From assembly GCF_001039355.2 (NCBI RefSeq), contig NW_019775325.1, forward strand, positions 1 through 64,000: DNA of 64,000 nucleotides. The letters are read 5' to 3'. The notes below the pieces were generated by a model, which was not told where the DNA came from, searched no databases, and saw nothing but the letters and a program-made list of their open reading frames with translations. The first letter of the stretch is position 1. Each line of letters begins with the position of its first letter. Both the position numbers and the translations under genes were made by a program. Source of the stretch: Lingula anatina (taxonomy: Eukaryota; Brachiopoda; Lingulata; Lingulida; Lingulidae). Positions 37,492-49,016 of this stretch are shown one piece after another.

Positions 37492-37794
37492 GGGGGGAAA
37501 TCAGCAGTGAAAGAATAAAATGTAAAATACCATTCACACTGTTCAAGCAACCAGCACTAGCACACCACTAAACAAGGAACAATAATGCTAAAAAAAAAAA
37601 AAAAAAAAAAACTAAATAAAGTCAAAACACAAAATTGATTTTNGGGGGGAAATCAGCAGTGAAAGAATAAAATGTAAAATACCATTCACACTGTTCAAGC
37701 AACCAGCACTAGCACACCACTAAACAAGGAACAAAAATGCTAAAAAAAAAAAAAAAAAAAAAACTAAATAAAGTCAAGACACAAAATTGATTTT
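37492..37794. other. Duplicated 151-bp contig ends joined by one N (assembly artefact)
   Basis: Positions 37492-37642 and 37644-37794 are the same sequence, starting GGGGGGAAATCAGCAG and ending AAAATTGATTTT. There are only a couple of base differences and poly-A length differences. A single N at 37643 separates them. This pattern is expected when two overlapping contigs are scaffolded without merging. Confidence 0.9.
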
Positions 37795-37971
37795 CATGAG
37801 GCCCAAACAAAGAAGTTCTCCAGATCATGAATGACAATTAACCAACAACAGTCACAATTCCCTGCAATTCAGTGAGACACTGAGCCAATGTTCAGAGTGG
37901 CAGTTTGTTCAAGTACATGGGTCATTAGACGGAGCTGGTACATGTAACATAGGCAGTAATGTTTATAATAC

Positions 37972-38023
37972 TTTTTCTGCAATTGCAACCCTGAGATTGA
38001 AGTCTTCCAATGAATGCATTCTT
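37972..38023 (-). CDS. Possible exon of the large minus-strand gene
   Basis: A 52-base segment lies between an acceptor (ATATTATTTCAAAG) and a donor (GTATTA). It encodes RMHSLEDFNLRVAIAEK, a typical helix. It ends in phase 0, matching the start of 33306-33492. A nearby segment ending at 38321 with a GTTACC donor also looks coding but does not fit in phase. Support is modest because the exon is short. Confidence 0.33.
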
Positions 38024-39808
38024 CTTTGAAATAATATACATGTAGTAAAGATAGAGAGAAAAGAGAAAAAGAAGGAAAAATAAAATAAACAAAATAAAAA
38101 ACATTGCAAATCAAGTCTTTAAATTATTATAGGAGTTAATAAAAGCTTTTTAAAAGTTTGGACCAATTTGTTAATAAAATTACCACAATTTGACACAAGT
38201 AATTAATATACAGAAATTTAGAATATTATATTAAGAGGAGAGCACAACTGGGCAGTAAGTAAACAAGGAAAGATACAGAAGTCAGATAATGACCAGAAGG
38301 CAGTCGGCACCTGTGGTAACCTGGGTCTAGCAGGTTATCATGGAGATCTATCTCTTCAAGTAATGATGTGGTACAAACAGTGCGGACATGCTCAACTGAC
38401 TCAGTTGTTGTAACACTGGACTTATTATGGCACGGGAAACTTCCATGCATTTTTGATGACAATTGGAAAGTGTTTCATAAAATGGGGAATTTATGGAAAA
38501 CTTATAATCCCAGCTGTACAGAATTTAATGGATGAGACAAGGTAATCAGTCTGTAAAAAAGTAATGAACATCTTTTTCTTTACAGTGCAAATTAAGTCAG
38601 CATTACATTTCTGGCTTGAAGCATGTGCAGCACTGTTAAGTAAAAAACAGTAGCTGTACATGTACCTTATTAGTTGTAAATAACAGCAGACTCTCTGTAA
38701 AGTAGACTCTTATTAAATTTAATCTGGTACTACCAGCTGGGCAGCCAAGCAACATCAAGTTTAGTGGTAGAGGAATCTATCAGCGTGATATCTTGATGTC
38801 ATCTCTTGAAAAAGCCAGCTGATGGCCAGAGTTAGTACACTGGAGATTGTCTTCTGATATCCCACGTAAGTTTGACTTGGTCACCCAAAATTCAAAACAA
38901 TCACAGATGTGCACAAATATTAATAGCAGGATCAAGGAATATGACTTATTGATGTCCCAGGCCTTTATTCAACAATTTCAAAGGGGTTCTAAAAATTTCC
39001 TGAAAAGTTAATTGACCCAACCTGAGAAATGGCAAATCTAATAATTTTTGTTCAGAGTGAATCCTTTCTAGCCACAAGGGCAGTTTTTTTTATTCCCCTC
39101 TCCACTCTTTATAAAACCGTGTGCATGATCCTTTAATTAACGAGTTTTTGGACAGGTTGCCCAGTTTCCAGGACTGCCCAATTGATTTTGGCCAGCAATG
39201 TTCTTTGACGCATTCATTCTTGGTAGGTGAATGAAAATAATTGAATTATGGCGGGGACGTCAAGATAATATGTTCATTCTACGTCATTGCATCTTATTAT
39301 GCTGGAATATTCAAATTACCATCCAAGTGAGTTACCATAACTGAATAAATGGTGGCTTTTATAGTCAGGGCTGATGTTTGAAATATGAAAACAAGATGGA
39401 TCATATATCTTTGAATAATGTAGGAGAGAAAAAAAGAAGGCATTAAGAAATACTATCTGCACAACATTGCTTGATTAATTGACATGTAACTCTCTGTGTC
39501 AAAATGACAAAATTAATGATGTTAATCTACACTAATGTCTTCACATGAGCACAAAATCTTTAATCTTACCAGACACTAATACAGTTAATGGCTTGCATGT
39601 CCATTTTTTCTGAGGCTATTCAGTCCTTACATATTATGATTAATATGCAATTATATCCAGCGATTTTCCAAGCAATTCTACTTCCTCAATTTGGGGTCTC
39701 AATTACTGATCAAATTATCAAACATATTTTTTAAATTGTTTGATGTTTTATGCAGAATTCCAGGTTCTGTGATCAGTTATCACTTTTGCTTGTGTTTTTC
39801 CTTTCCTC

Positions 39809-40240
39809 TTTTTTTTTTTTTTTTTGTTTTAGTATTTGCGTGAGGTTATGCATGTGTCAGCTTTTGCATTAAACGAGCCTAATTTCATAACTGGTAAGGA
39901 CAAAATGATCTGTCATGTAATAACACGTCGGATGCACTTGAAAACACAATAATCAGTCCATGATTTATCACTGCTGATCATTATTAAATTTCATATTCTG
40001 ACAATATATGTTCATGTATTTGGTTTATTACGCATAATTCTAACATCCTGTTTTAATCAAGTTCATTACAGGTATTATATCCTGACTATGATCTCTGTGA
40101 ATGATATTATCTATACATCATGTACTGGCACTCATTATATGCCTTCCCAAGTACCAGTAACTTATGATGTTGCTTTATGTATATTTTACAAAAAAGACAT
40201 AAACAAAAACTTCAAATGATTGATACCGTGGAACATATAC

Positions 40241-40305
<65 letters not shown>

Positions 40306-40746
40306 AAGAGAGAGANTTTTTTTTTTTTTTTTGTTTTAGTATTTGCGTGAGGTTATGCATGTGTCAGCTTTTGCATTAAACGAGCCTAATTTCATAACTG
40401 GTAAGGACAAAATGATCTGTCATGTAATAACACGTCGGATGCACTTGAAAACACAATAATCAGTCCATGATTTATCACTGCTGATCATTATTAAATTTCA
40501 TATTCTGACAATATATGTTCATGTATTTGGTTTATTACGCATAATTCTAACATCCTGTTTTAATCAAGTTCATTACAGGTATTATATCCTGACTATGATC
40601 TCTGTGAATGATATTATCTATACATCATGTACTGGCACTCATTATATGCCTTCCCAAGTACCAGTAACTTATGATGTTGCTTTATGTATATTTTACAAAA
40701 AAGACATAAACAAAAACTTCAAATGATTGATACCGTGGAACATATA

Positions 40747-40813
<67 letters not shown>

Positions 40814-40831
40814 AGAGAGAGAGAGAGAGAG
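39809..40831. other. Duplicated segment of about 507 bp joined by one N (assembly artefact)
   Basis: The sequence from the T tract and GTTTTAGTATTTGCGTGAGG at 39826 is repeated from 40333, an offset of 507 bp, up to a TC/CA/GA microsatellite. A single N at 40316 separates the copies. The copies appear identical apart from microsatellite length, so this is almost certainly unmerged contig overlap rather than a biological duplication. True sequence here is probably about 0.5 kb shorter. Confidence 0.92.
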
Positions 40832-43142
40832 AATTAAGAGACCCAATGTCATTTGTATTTCTCCCTTGACATCTTGACACACATCACAGGACACAATCTT
40901 TCGCACGTTTTTTAAATCAGATTCCCAGAATCAAAATACTACAAGGAAATAATACAAACCCCCACCTCCCTGGACAACCTGATCCTGATAATGGTCCAAT
41001 CACCTGCTGTAATAACAATCCCTGAAGATGTCCCTGGCTGCTTAATTTGATACTAGAGTGAAATCACAGAAACAAAAACATGTAGAACATGTTTACATGT
41101 CTCGGGTTTAAATTAATGGCAATATGTTTTTCTGCAGTCTGCTATTGAGAACAGAGTTATGACTTAGGGTTGTAAAAAAAAAAAAAAAGGAAGAAATGGT
41201 TCAGTGGTCTTACAACCAGGGGTCTAGGCAAAACGAGAGGGGGGGAGGAATCAGATTTTTCATTTAAATTGGCAAAAATCGCTTCTGAGAACAAGAGAAA
41301 TAAAGGTTTATCCTGCTTTTTATATGGTTATTAATAGGTGAAAAAATTGATTGCACACCACAAGCTATGATCACTTTACATTTGAATTCATAAATGGCCT
41401 CAGCTGTAAAAACAAGTTAGAAACAATGCAGAATTTGTCACTGCAAATGGTCCCCAAGTGGTGTGCGATTGTGCAGCTTTTTCAATTTAAAACAAATTAC
41501 TGTAGGAGATAACGCAACAAACAAGTGCGGCAGACTTAGTCTATGATAAATATGATGATAAGTAGCCTAGCTTCTGGTCTGGCAACTATGTGGAATGATG
41601 CCATTAGACATTCTGTCTATCATAAAAATATGTAACAAATATAATCTGCATGAGCTGGGGTTGGTGTGCAAGTGATCAATCAAGCAAAAAAATAATAGCT
41701 TGGATAATGTTTAAAACTATTATGTTACTTGGCTAAAAACTATGAGAGTATAATGAAGTTAGTAGATTTAGAGCTTTTCCCAGCACCTGATAAAGAATAA
41801 ATTGTCTACAGGGTGAAAATAACATGCACAGTTAAGCTTTCAGAAATCCCCCTAGGTTTCCCACAAATTCAGTATACCAGAAGGTTTCCAAAATGAAGAC
41901 AAAATTCCATGAGTGGGAGAAAAAAAAATTATTTTAGGTGAAATAACACCCAACTGAGTGGCCACAATAAAAGTACAAGAAACCTAGTGCTAACAGTTTC
42001 AATCACGTTTTTGTGCAACTCTTTTTTTTTTTACCTGCAACTATATCACGATAGCTACTATAACACCTTTCATCAAGATGTGGTAAAATAGTGGTCAAAA
42101 ACACTATGATGCAGCTGATGGATAACCGACTTTTTGATATATTGCCCAGCACCACCCCTCTCCCACCTGATAAATTAATAAATAGAATACATTTGCAATC
42201 AAATTATGGTGGTAATAAGTGTACAATATGTAGGTGTGACAGCTGTGTAGTCATCCACAGGTGATATGGGACTTAACTTGCTGCTGTTGAGCCACTGGTA
42301 GCAACAGGCAATAGTCTTCTAACCAGCTGCCAGAAGTTTAACTTTACTGTGTCAAATTAAAGGGAATTCAGTGCAGTTATCACTTCTTAATCTTTTACAC
42401 TATCCTTTTAAAGTTTTTATTGCAGCAAATTGTATGTCACTATGTGAAATAAATACAGTAGAATTATCTACATGTATATAACAAAACACTCACAGCAATA
42501 CCCAAGATGACATTTAAAAAAATTAACTTGATGCATCCAAGGACAGCTGACTTAGCTTGGTATAGGACCTGAGGACCATAATTCATCATACAATTTATTG
42601 CTTATTAGAACCTAGTATCTCAAAGCAAAAAAAGATGGAATTTCATCTCAAATTGTCTACGAAAATTAATCTCGCCAAATTATTGATCTTCTGAGACAGC
42701 AGTCTTTGAACACTTCGTATTTCCATGTCTAATCCCAAAGCTGTATAAATTTGTAGTAATTTTGGTTTTGTTGCTCTTGTAGTAAATTTATCAGATGGGG
42801 ATCAATAAGTGACAATGTTTTTGCAAGTTACTGAAAAGGCAATCAACAATATTTTTAGAATGCACGCTAAAGTGAAATGAAAATCAGCCGTCTTCCCACC
42901 CTTCTATTTTTATGTCCGCCATATATCCAGGCACATGGTAACATTATATACGCAATTTGATTAAATTAAGAAGTGAGGCAAGGCTTTATGGTCTCCTATT
43001 CCCTGGGAAATCTTGTGATATGGTCAATTATTACTCCGCTAGGATAAGGAGACTTCACAAAATACAGCTTTCCACTAATAAAATATTAGTATTATTCAAA
43101 GTTAAGCTTTGTCCTGGCCCGATATAAGTTCTATGCTATTAC

Positions 43143-43262
43143 CGCTGAGGGAGGTGAACTTAGTGTAGATACGTGGGATTATCATGGTTTGATGTTCAAA
43201 GTGAAAGAAAACAAATTCCACACCCAGCACCAGCCTGTGTTCGGCCGAGTTCATTTCAATTC
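43143..43262 (-). CDS. Exon of the large minus-strand gene
   Basis: A 120-base exon lies between a good acceptor (TTTAATCACATTCCAG) and a good donor (GTAATA). It encodes 39 residues including MNSAEHRLVLGVEFVFFHFE and IIPRIYTKFTSLS. It starts and ends with split codons in phase 1. The upstream neighbour that would supply the first base was not found; a segment at 43417-43682 looks partly coding but its phase does not fit. The function is unknown. Confidence 0.55.
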
Positions 43263-43897
43263 CTGGAATGTGATTAAACATAGTGCTTAAAGAGAAATTA
43301 ATTAATTCCTCTTTTTTTCTTACAGTAAATATCATATCTGTTTCACAGTAATTGCCAATATCAATGGGATTTTATACCAGAAATCACACTGCAAAGTTCA
43401 CCAGTACAGACATGGGTCACATAAAACCAATACTTGCAGGATTTAATCTATCATTGATCTGCTGGTGAAAAAAACAGGCTAGAAAACAGTTTTTTATCAT
43501 TTCTTCAAGGGAATATATGACCAGCCAATTACAGCAAGGAGTTATAACTCCTTGATTACAGTGACTATCAACCCACACTTCTCTTTCAAAAAGTATTCTA
43601 AATTGAAGGAAGTTGGATTTAATTTCAACAAAGGGCAAAGTCATAATGATCCAGGCATTTTGCAATCTAAAACAAGGAGTCTCACAAGTGACCCTTTATT
43701 GTTTATGCATTGTTGAATACTAAATGCATTTTGCCTTAGAACCTGTTAGAACCATGAGTAGGAACATCAAACTCCACTCATCACTACATTTAATACTTCA
43801 CTTCATCCCTTGGAAGACAGGAACACAAAAACCTACAGATGTCAGCTTCCTTGTGTTTGATGTTTTTTGAATTACCACGAAGTCCCTGTTTTTTTAC

Positions 43898-44684
43898 CTC
43901 CCACACAGCCGGAGTACATGACTGACTTCCTGCCTCTGCCACCTGAAGTCGAAGAACCACATGTCTAGATTTATCTACCTATGAAAATGACAGCATACTT
44001 CACATAGAAATGCTTTTAACAGCTTTTAAAATAGCCAAAGATCAAACTTAAAAAAAATTAGGTTTCATAAATATTCGTTTTCCACATTAAATAAAGGCTT
44101 TTGAAAACTGCAAAGAAAATATCAACTGCATATGGAAATATACATCGTAGCATCAAAAATATTGTTTTTTTTTGCTCTTATTTTCCTTTTTTTTTCACTA
44201 ACCATCCTGTTCAATAGATCAAGTGAACTGTCTGATCTTACCTCCTACGTAAAAGTACTTCTAAAACTGATTTCACATATTCATTCTAGTTCAAAACAGA
44301 AAGAAAAAACTTAAAACAAAAAATGAAGGCAAAAACAACTTTGATAAACACATTTTTGTCTCTTTTGACACATATTGAGCAACAATTAATCAGAATAATT
44401 ACCAAAATATCTCATACCTTAAAAAGTATTAGACAACAGAAGTTGGGATCAAATGGTAAAAAGAAAAGACTGGGGTAAAATTTGTAGCTCAGAGATAAAA
44501 TACTTGTAACCTCTGACATGTTACTTTTTTAATGAAAACATTTTTTTTCTAATTTGGAAAAAAGGAAACAATGCTTCATTTAGCTCGAGACCTGATGGTC
44601 AAATCAGTCCACAAGATCAAAAAGTAGAAAATTTCACCAGCCTAACTGTAAAATTCCGCAGAGCCAGCAAGACACAGGCTACTT
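43898..44684 (-). CDS. Large minus-strand gene, three-exon ARM-like block
   Basis: The segments 44647-44684, 44242-44285 and 43898-43964 chain in phase. Borders include a textbook acceptor (TTCTTTCTGTTTTGAACTAG) and donors GTAAGA and GTAAAA. The joined peptide contains VACVLLALRNFTNEYVKSVL and EVLLRRRHVVLRLQVAEAG, a pattern typical of armadillo/HEAT helices. The first exon may extend upstream to about 44723, since WDCDVDTMLE is in frame there after a possible acceptor. The family is not identified. Confidence 0.6.
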
Positions 44685-44938
44685 CTAACATGGTGTCGAC
44701 ATCACAATCCCACTCCTTTTACCAGTTTTCTTTCTGCTGATGGGTTTACATCACTGCTAAACCCCTGTCGTCAATAGGGTTACATGTACTTATGATAACT
44801 TTTTCGATAAAGTGCTTGTTTACGTCTTTAATACAAAAATGGAACATGACAATTTAACATGCAAGACAGTATTCTTAATCAAGCATAAATGTAAAACACA
44901 GAAAATAAATTTGATCTGGTAAGCAGTAACTGAATTAC

Positions 44939-45050
44939 TAGCATATTCCAGTTGAATACTCTGCTGCCCCATTTTCTGGCATGTTTCCCAGAAGTTGTGA
45001 CAGGTTAAACCTCGCGTTACAAGAGCTTGTACGATTACTTAACAGACAGC
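44939..45050 (-). CDS. Probable exon of the large minus-strand gene
   Basis: This segment lies between the acceptor GTACATCTGCAG and the donor TA/GTAATT. It encodes 36 residues, including CLLSNRTSSCNARFNL and LLGNMPENGAAEYSTG. Its start phase fits the end of 48833-49016 if that exon's frame break is corrected. Its end phase does not fit 44684 directly, so another exon or a different donor is needed. Confidence 0.42.
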
Positions 45051-45895
45051 CTGCAGATGTACACTAACTGGAAAGTTCCATGGGTAACAAGTTTTGTTAA
45101 TTTAGATGGGTAACAAGTTTTGTTAATTTAGAAGTAAAAGTGGTTTTTTTTTGTGCTGCAAAGTTCTCCATCATAAAGAGAGTTCAGATGCATCTTCTAT
45201 AATTTTTTTCCAAAGGCCTAACTTCTCCTTTAATATGTATATTCCTTTTAAATGCAGTCTTCATAAATGTTTTCTCTTTGGCATTTTGAAAAATTTCCCT
45301 TCAGTCCAAATGATATTTCCTGTCACCTCTCTCCACTATACAGCATCTTTTCATCTGGATAGTATTTCATCATTATGACATTTATATTTTAGACGTATTT
45401 TCTATTTTTTTCAAAAAAGTGGTTTAATTTGATGAAATGATGGCATAAAATAGTTGGCGACAAAACTTTATTTCAATGCAAAAAAAAAACAAAACAAAAA
45501 AAAACACTCACTTGCCCTTAAATATTGAAAACAGGGTCGTACTTAAATTATATAACCTTAATCAATCACAAAACTTGTTTTTAACAAAAAAATCAACTCT
45601 TTCCCTTTAAAAAAACATTCTCTGGTGATTGCGAGTTAAGTATCTCCAAAATGCCAAACTAAAACAATTTTGTTCCTTTACCGTTGTGTATATATACTAA
45701 TAGTGCGTTAATTGCTTTTCAGGATAGATTTCTCTGAATGGTAGACTCCAGAGTTTTCACCAGGGCATTTGCCTTAAAATAAGGACGGGATCAGTAGGAG
45801 TGGAGTAAAATGTCAAAACAGGTCTGAACAAAGAGAAGTATCTGACAGCCACCTGTACTCACACGCTACAAGCAAAACCAGATCGCACATCCACA

Positions 45896-47152
45896 ATGAT
45901 GGATGTATCTGAGAACTGCAGCCAGGGTCATGATCATGGCAATAATATGGGGATACCTCAACTGGACTTGTACAACTACATCATGAATGTGTATGTGACA
46001 GGTATACTCTGTGTATTTGGAGTCATAGGAAATATTCTGTCATTAATAATACTTTTACAGGACAAGAAAAAGTCGATAACATTCTACCTTCTGCGAGCAG
46101 TTGCTGTGGCAGACACTTGCCTTCTAATTACAACACTTTTTGTATACGTTTTGCCAGCCGTGTATCCTTACACAGGAGAGCTGAAGTTTTTCAGTTGGAA
46201 TATGCCATATCTACAGGCATGGGTGTGGCCTTTTGCCATGATGGCCCATACTGGAGCAGTATGGACAGTTGTTACCGTGACCTTTGACCGCTACATTGCA
46301 GTCTGCATACCATACCGAGCAAAGTTTCTACGAACAATTGAACGAGGACGTGCAGGGATTGGTCTTGTGACGGCCTTTTCTGTCCTGTACAACCTGCCCA
46401 GGTTCTTTGATGTCCAGGTGAAGGAGATATATGATTTCTGTGAAAATGTGACCAGAGTATATTTTGACTTGAATCTCTATGCATACAGTGGCTACAGGAT
46501 AGGCTATGTCATAGTATCTTATTTCGCCATCAACATCATATGTCCAATCAGTATTCTCACCTACCTGAACATCCGCCTTATTATGGCTTTGAGAAGAGGG
46601 CAAAGGAGAAGGGCCAGCATTGGCCGGGCCAGCATGTCGGCCAAAAAGGATGACCATAACGTCACCCTCCTACTTATCGTAATTGTCATTGCTTTTATTC
46701 TCTGTCAACTACCATCTGTTGTGACGCAGGCCATGTACGCCTGGCAAGAACAACTAGGGACTAAAATGCTCATGTTTCAGAGATTTTACGTTCCATTTAG
46801 TAATGCCATGGTTATTTTGAACTCGTCCATTAATTTTCTTATATACTGTGTATTTGGGAGGAGTTTCCGCCGCATGATGCAGAGGGTGTTATGCTGGAAA
46901 TGTTACCCGGAGAGCCTAGAGGAGAGCAGTGGAGAGCACACGACTCATCCAAGTCAGCCCAAGTTTGCTGCAAGAGTTCGTAAAGTAAGACTGCTGCTGC
47001 TGGCAGTGAAGAAAGATAACAATAATGTTCAGAATGAAGAACTGAGGGAAATATTCCCCAAGGCCCCAGCTTCTGTAACTCATGATACAACAAGTAGCAC
47101 GGCTACAACTTCAACAACTTGTCACAGCAGCTCCTCAAAATCTCAGTGCTAA
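45896..47152 (+). CDS. FMRFamide-receptor-like class A GPCR, intronless
   Basis: This is a seven-transmembrane receptor of the rhodopsin class, probably for a neuropeptide, acting through G proteins at the plasma membrane. The single open frame of 418 residues has TM1 at about 28-54 (with GN at 45-46), TM2 61-86 (D73), TM3 105-135 ending in DRY at 131-133, TM4 152-170, TM5 200-226, TM6 256-280 and TM7 298-320. The sequence after TM4 (YNLPRFFDVQ) and the TM7 motif NSSINFLIYC, with Phe where most receptors have the Pro of NPxxY, are typical of the FMRFamide-receptor-like group. The N terminus is short with no signal peptide. The C-terminal tail is long, ending in a Ser/Thr-rich stretch. Two ATGs open the frame, and the first is used here. 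No Cys is visible at the start of TM3, while C182 is present in the second extracellular loop. The ligand is unknown. The gene lies inside the span of the minus-strand gene. Confidence 0.95.
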   Translation: MMDVSENCSQGHDHGNNMGIPQLDLYNYIMNVYVTGILCVFGVIGNILSLIILLQDKKKSITFYLLRAVAVADTCLLITTLFVYVLPAVYPYTGELKFFSWNMPYLQAWVWPFAMMAHTGAVWTVVTVTFDRYIAVCIPYRAKFLRTIERGRAGIGLVTAFSVLYNLPRFFDVQVKEIYDFCENVTRVYFDLNLYAYSGYRIGYVIVSYFAINIICPISILTYLNIRLIMALRRGQRRRASIGRASMSAKKDDHNVTLLLIVIVIAFILCQLPSVVTQAMYAWQEQLGTKMLMFQRFYVPFSNAMVILNSSINFLIYCVFGRSFRRMMQRVLCWKCYPESLEESSGEHTTHPSQPKFAARVRKVRLLLLAVKKDNNNVQNEELREIFPKAPASVTHDTTSSTATTSTTCHSSSSKSQC

Positions 47153-48832
47153 ACACGCACTATAAGTATAGTCTAATATATATATATAAAGATATATTAT
47201 GATATTAAAAATAAATGTTTTATCACAGACAAAAAAAAAGCTTCAATGATTGTGATAAGAATTAAGAAGATATTCTAGGGAGATACTACCTCGACATGGT
47301 ATGTGTTAAATGGACCATTTGAGCAGTTTTAATTCAAGAAAAAAATTCCAGTGCAGTTGCTTTGTGAATTTGTAAAAATAAATATATCTGTGCAGTATAT
47401 TGCAATTGAGCAAAAGGAAAATTTTAATAATAATTATAAATGTTATGAATATCTTGCTGATGGATAATTTCTTTGACGTCAGCAACATACCCATTAAAAA
47501 TAAGAAAAACTCAAATATAAGTGTTGAACTTGAAACAATACTGTTTAAAAAAAAAATGATTTTCTAAGAAAATGCAGATTGAAGATTTTCTCACATTAAA
47601 GCATCCCATTTTTCTAACATAATAACAGAAAATACTCTAAAAACTCATAATATCTAAATGCTGTTAAGAATATCTATAACCCCTTGGCCCTTGCACTTGG
47701 CATGCATTGTTGAGGTTACAGTAGCATGTAGTCCCAATTGATTTGATCTGATCAATCTAAATCATTAAATACATCAAACATCCTCCCTTCGATGAATAAC
47801 GGAACATAATGGGTTCAAAATTATAAAGGCAGGGGCTGTAGGGTTCAACAATGCAGCTGCATACAAACTATGTCATGTCCTGAATTTGCGATCTACCACA
47901 TATGGTAATGACTGGATCTTTGGAATGGGGAAAAAACATCAATCTTCCAAATCCATAATTTTGGAATCATTTAAAATTATATTCTGTATAGCATTTTTGT
48001 GCTTTTACTTTATAAAAGAGATATAGCTCGAACTATAGGGTAGCCTCCTTTCAAATTTTGTTGCTACCGTTCAATAGAAATGTTCTCATTTATAGAATTT
48101 ATGATGAAAAAAAAAAACAATATCTGCAAAATTCACAATTTTCCCATTTTCCCCACTGATAAGATGAAGTCATTATTGTCCAGTTGTTTTAGAGGACACT
48201 CCTCACTATCTGCCTGTCTCAGCCTTGGCCTGTATCTGGACATAGAAGTAGAGAACTCAAAGTGGTGCATGGCATAACCCATCCTCATCAAATTTATTGC
48301 ACATCTCGTTAATAACTTCCCCCGCCATTCTAGGACATGGGATAATTGTTCATTAAGTATATGTTTATCTGTAAGTTAATGTTTTTCCACTGTGTGAACC
48401 TCAGACTCAATGCCAAAATATACCATTACGTCCTAATTATCAGAACAAATTATTCCTAATTAATTGGTAATGCCAGACATATTGTGCTATGTGTTTCTAG
48501 TAGCCAAACATCAAAAATACTAAAATATTAAATATGTCGAGTCAGTTCGAGTCTATGAATAAACATAGCACAATCCAAAGAAAAAAAAATTATTAATTGA
48601 TATTTGGGGGTGCCACAAATCCTACGTACTAAAAAAAGGGATTCTAAATGCATGGGATCATTAACAGACATAACAGATAGACTAAGTGGGTAGGTAGCCT
48701 TGGCAGGGGGTCTGGGAGTCCCATAAGGCAGAAAACCACGTAGAAAATAAATCAGATTTCCAAATTAAATTAGAAAAAAAATCCATGTCTGCACTTTAGC
48801 GCAGACAAGATTCCATCCAAAGGAATCTATAC
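47153..48832. other. GPCR 3' UTR and intergenic or intronic sequence
   Basis: An AATAAA lies near 47210, about 60 bases after the GPCR stop, and is a likely poly-A signal. The rest is AT-rich. A 35-base segment near 48197-48231 has a strong minus-strand acceptor (TTCTCTACTTCTATGTCCAG), but its phase fits no neighbour. Confidence 0.45.
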
Positions 48833-49016
48833 AGAATATTATGGTGGCAGCACCTATCACACCATGGTTTCCTTCAGATATCAAAGGCGCCTTCAGAACT
48901 TTTCTAACTTGATCAGCACATCTATAGTCCCGACTGATGTGACCGTAGGGACCGATTCTTCGACTTGAGACTTCAAAATCTGAGCCAGGATAGAGATCTG
49001 TATGTGATGCAGACTT
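48833..49016 (-). CDS. Exon of the large minus-strand gene with apparent frame break
   Basis: From an acceptor at 49017 the frame encodes HHIQISILAQILKSQVEE and TSVGTIDVLIKLEK, then meets TGA. One base out of frame, from the same point, it continues KAPLISEGNHGVIGAATIIF to a donor (T/GTATAG). Adding one base at the run of four T at 48900-48903 (+ strand) would join the two smoothly, so a one-base deletion or sequencing error is likely. An alternative without a break uses the acceptor CTATCCTGGCTCAG and reads only the second frame. The start phase fits 50521-50595 and the corrected end phase fits 44939-45050. Confidence 0.5.

Noticed and set aside
38226-38462. Minus-strand frame with TTSLLEEIDLHDNLLDP and a GTTACC donor
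   Set aside because: It looks coding, but its phase cannot join the exon at 37972 and no clear acceptor was found; left open.
40684-40869. ORFs of Leu-Ser and His-Thr runs
   Set aside because: They are translations of TC and CA microsatellites.
41185-41230. TGGTTCAGTGG-type sequence, also near 50022, resembling a tRNA A box
   Set aside because: There is no matching B box or fold, so it is at most a decayed SINE.
43417-43665. 82-codon minus-strand ORF after a good acceptor
   Set aside because: The frame required by the upstream exon meets a stop quickly, so no consistent join could be made.
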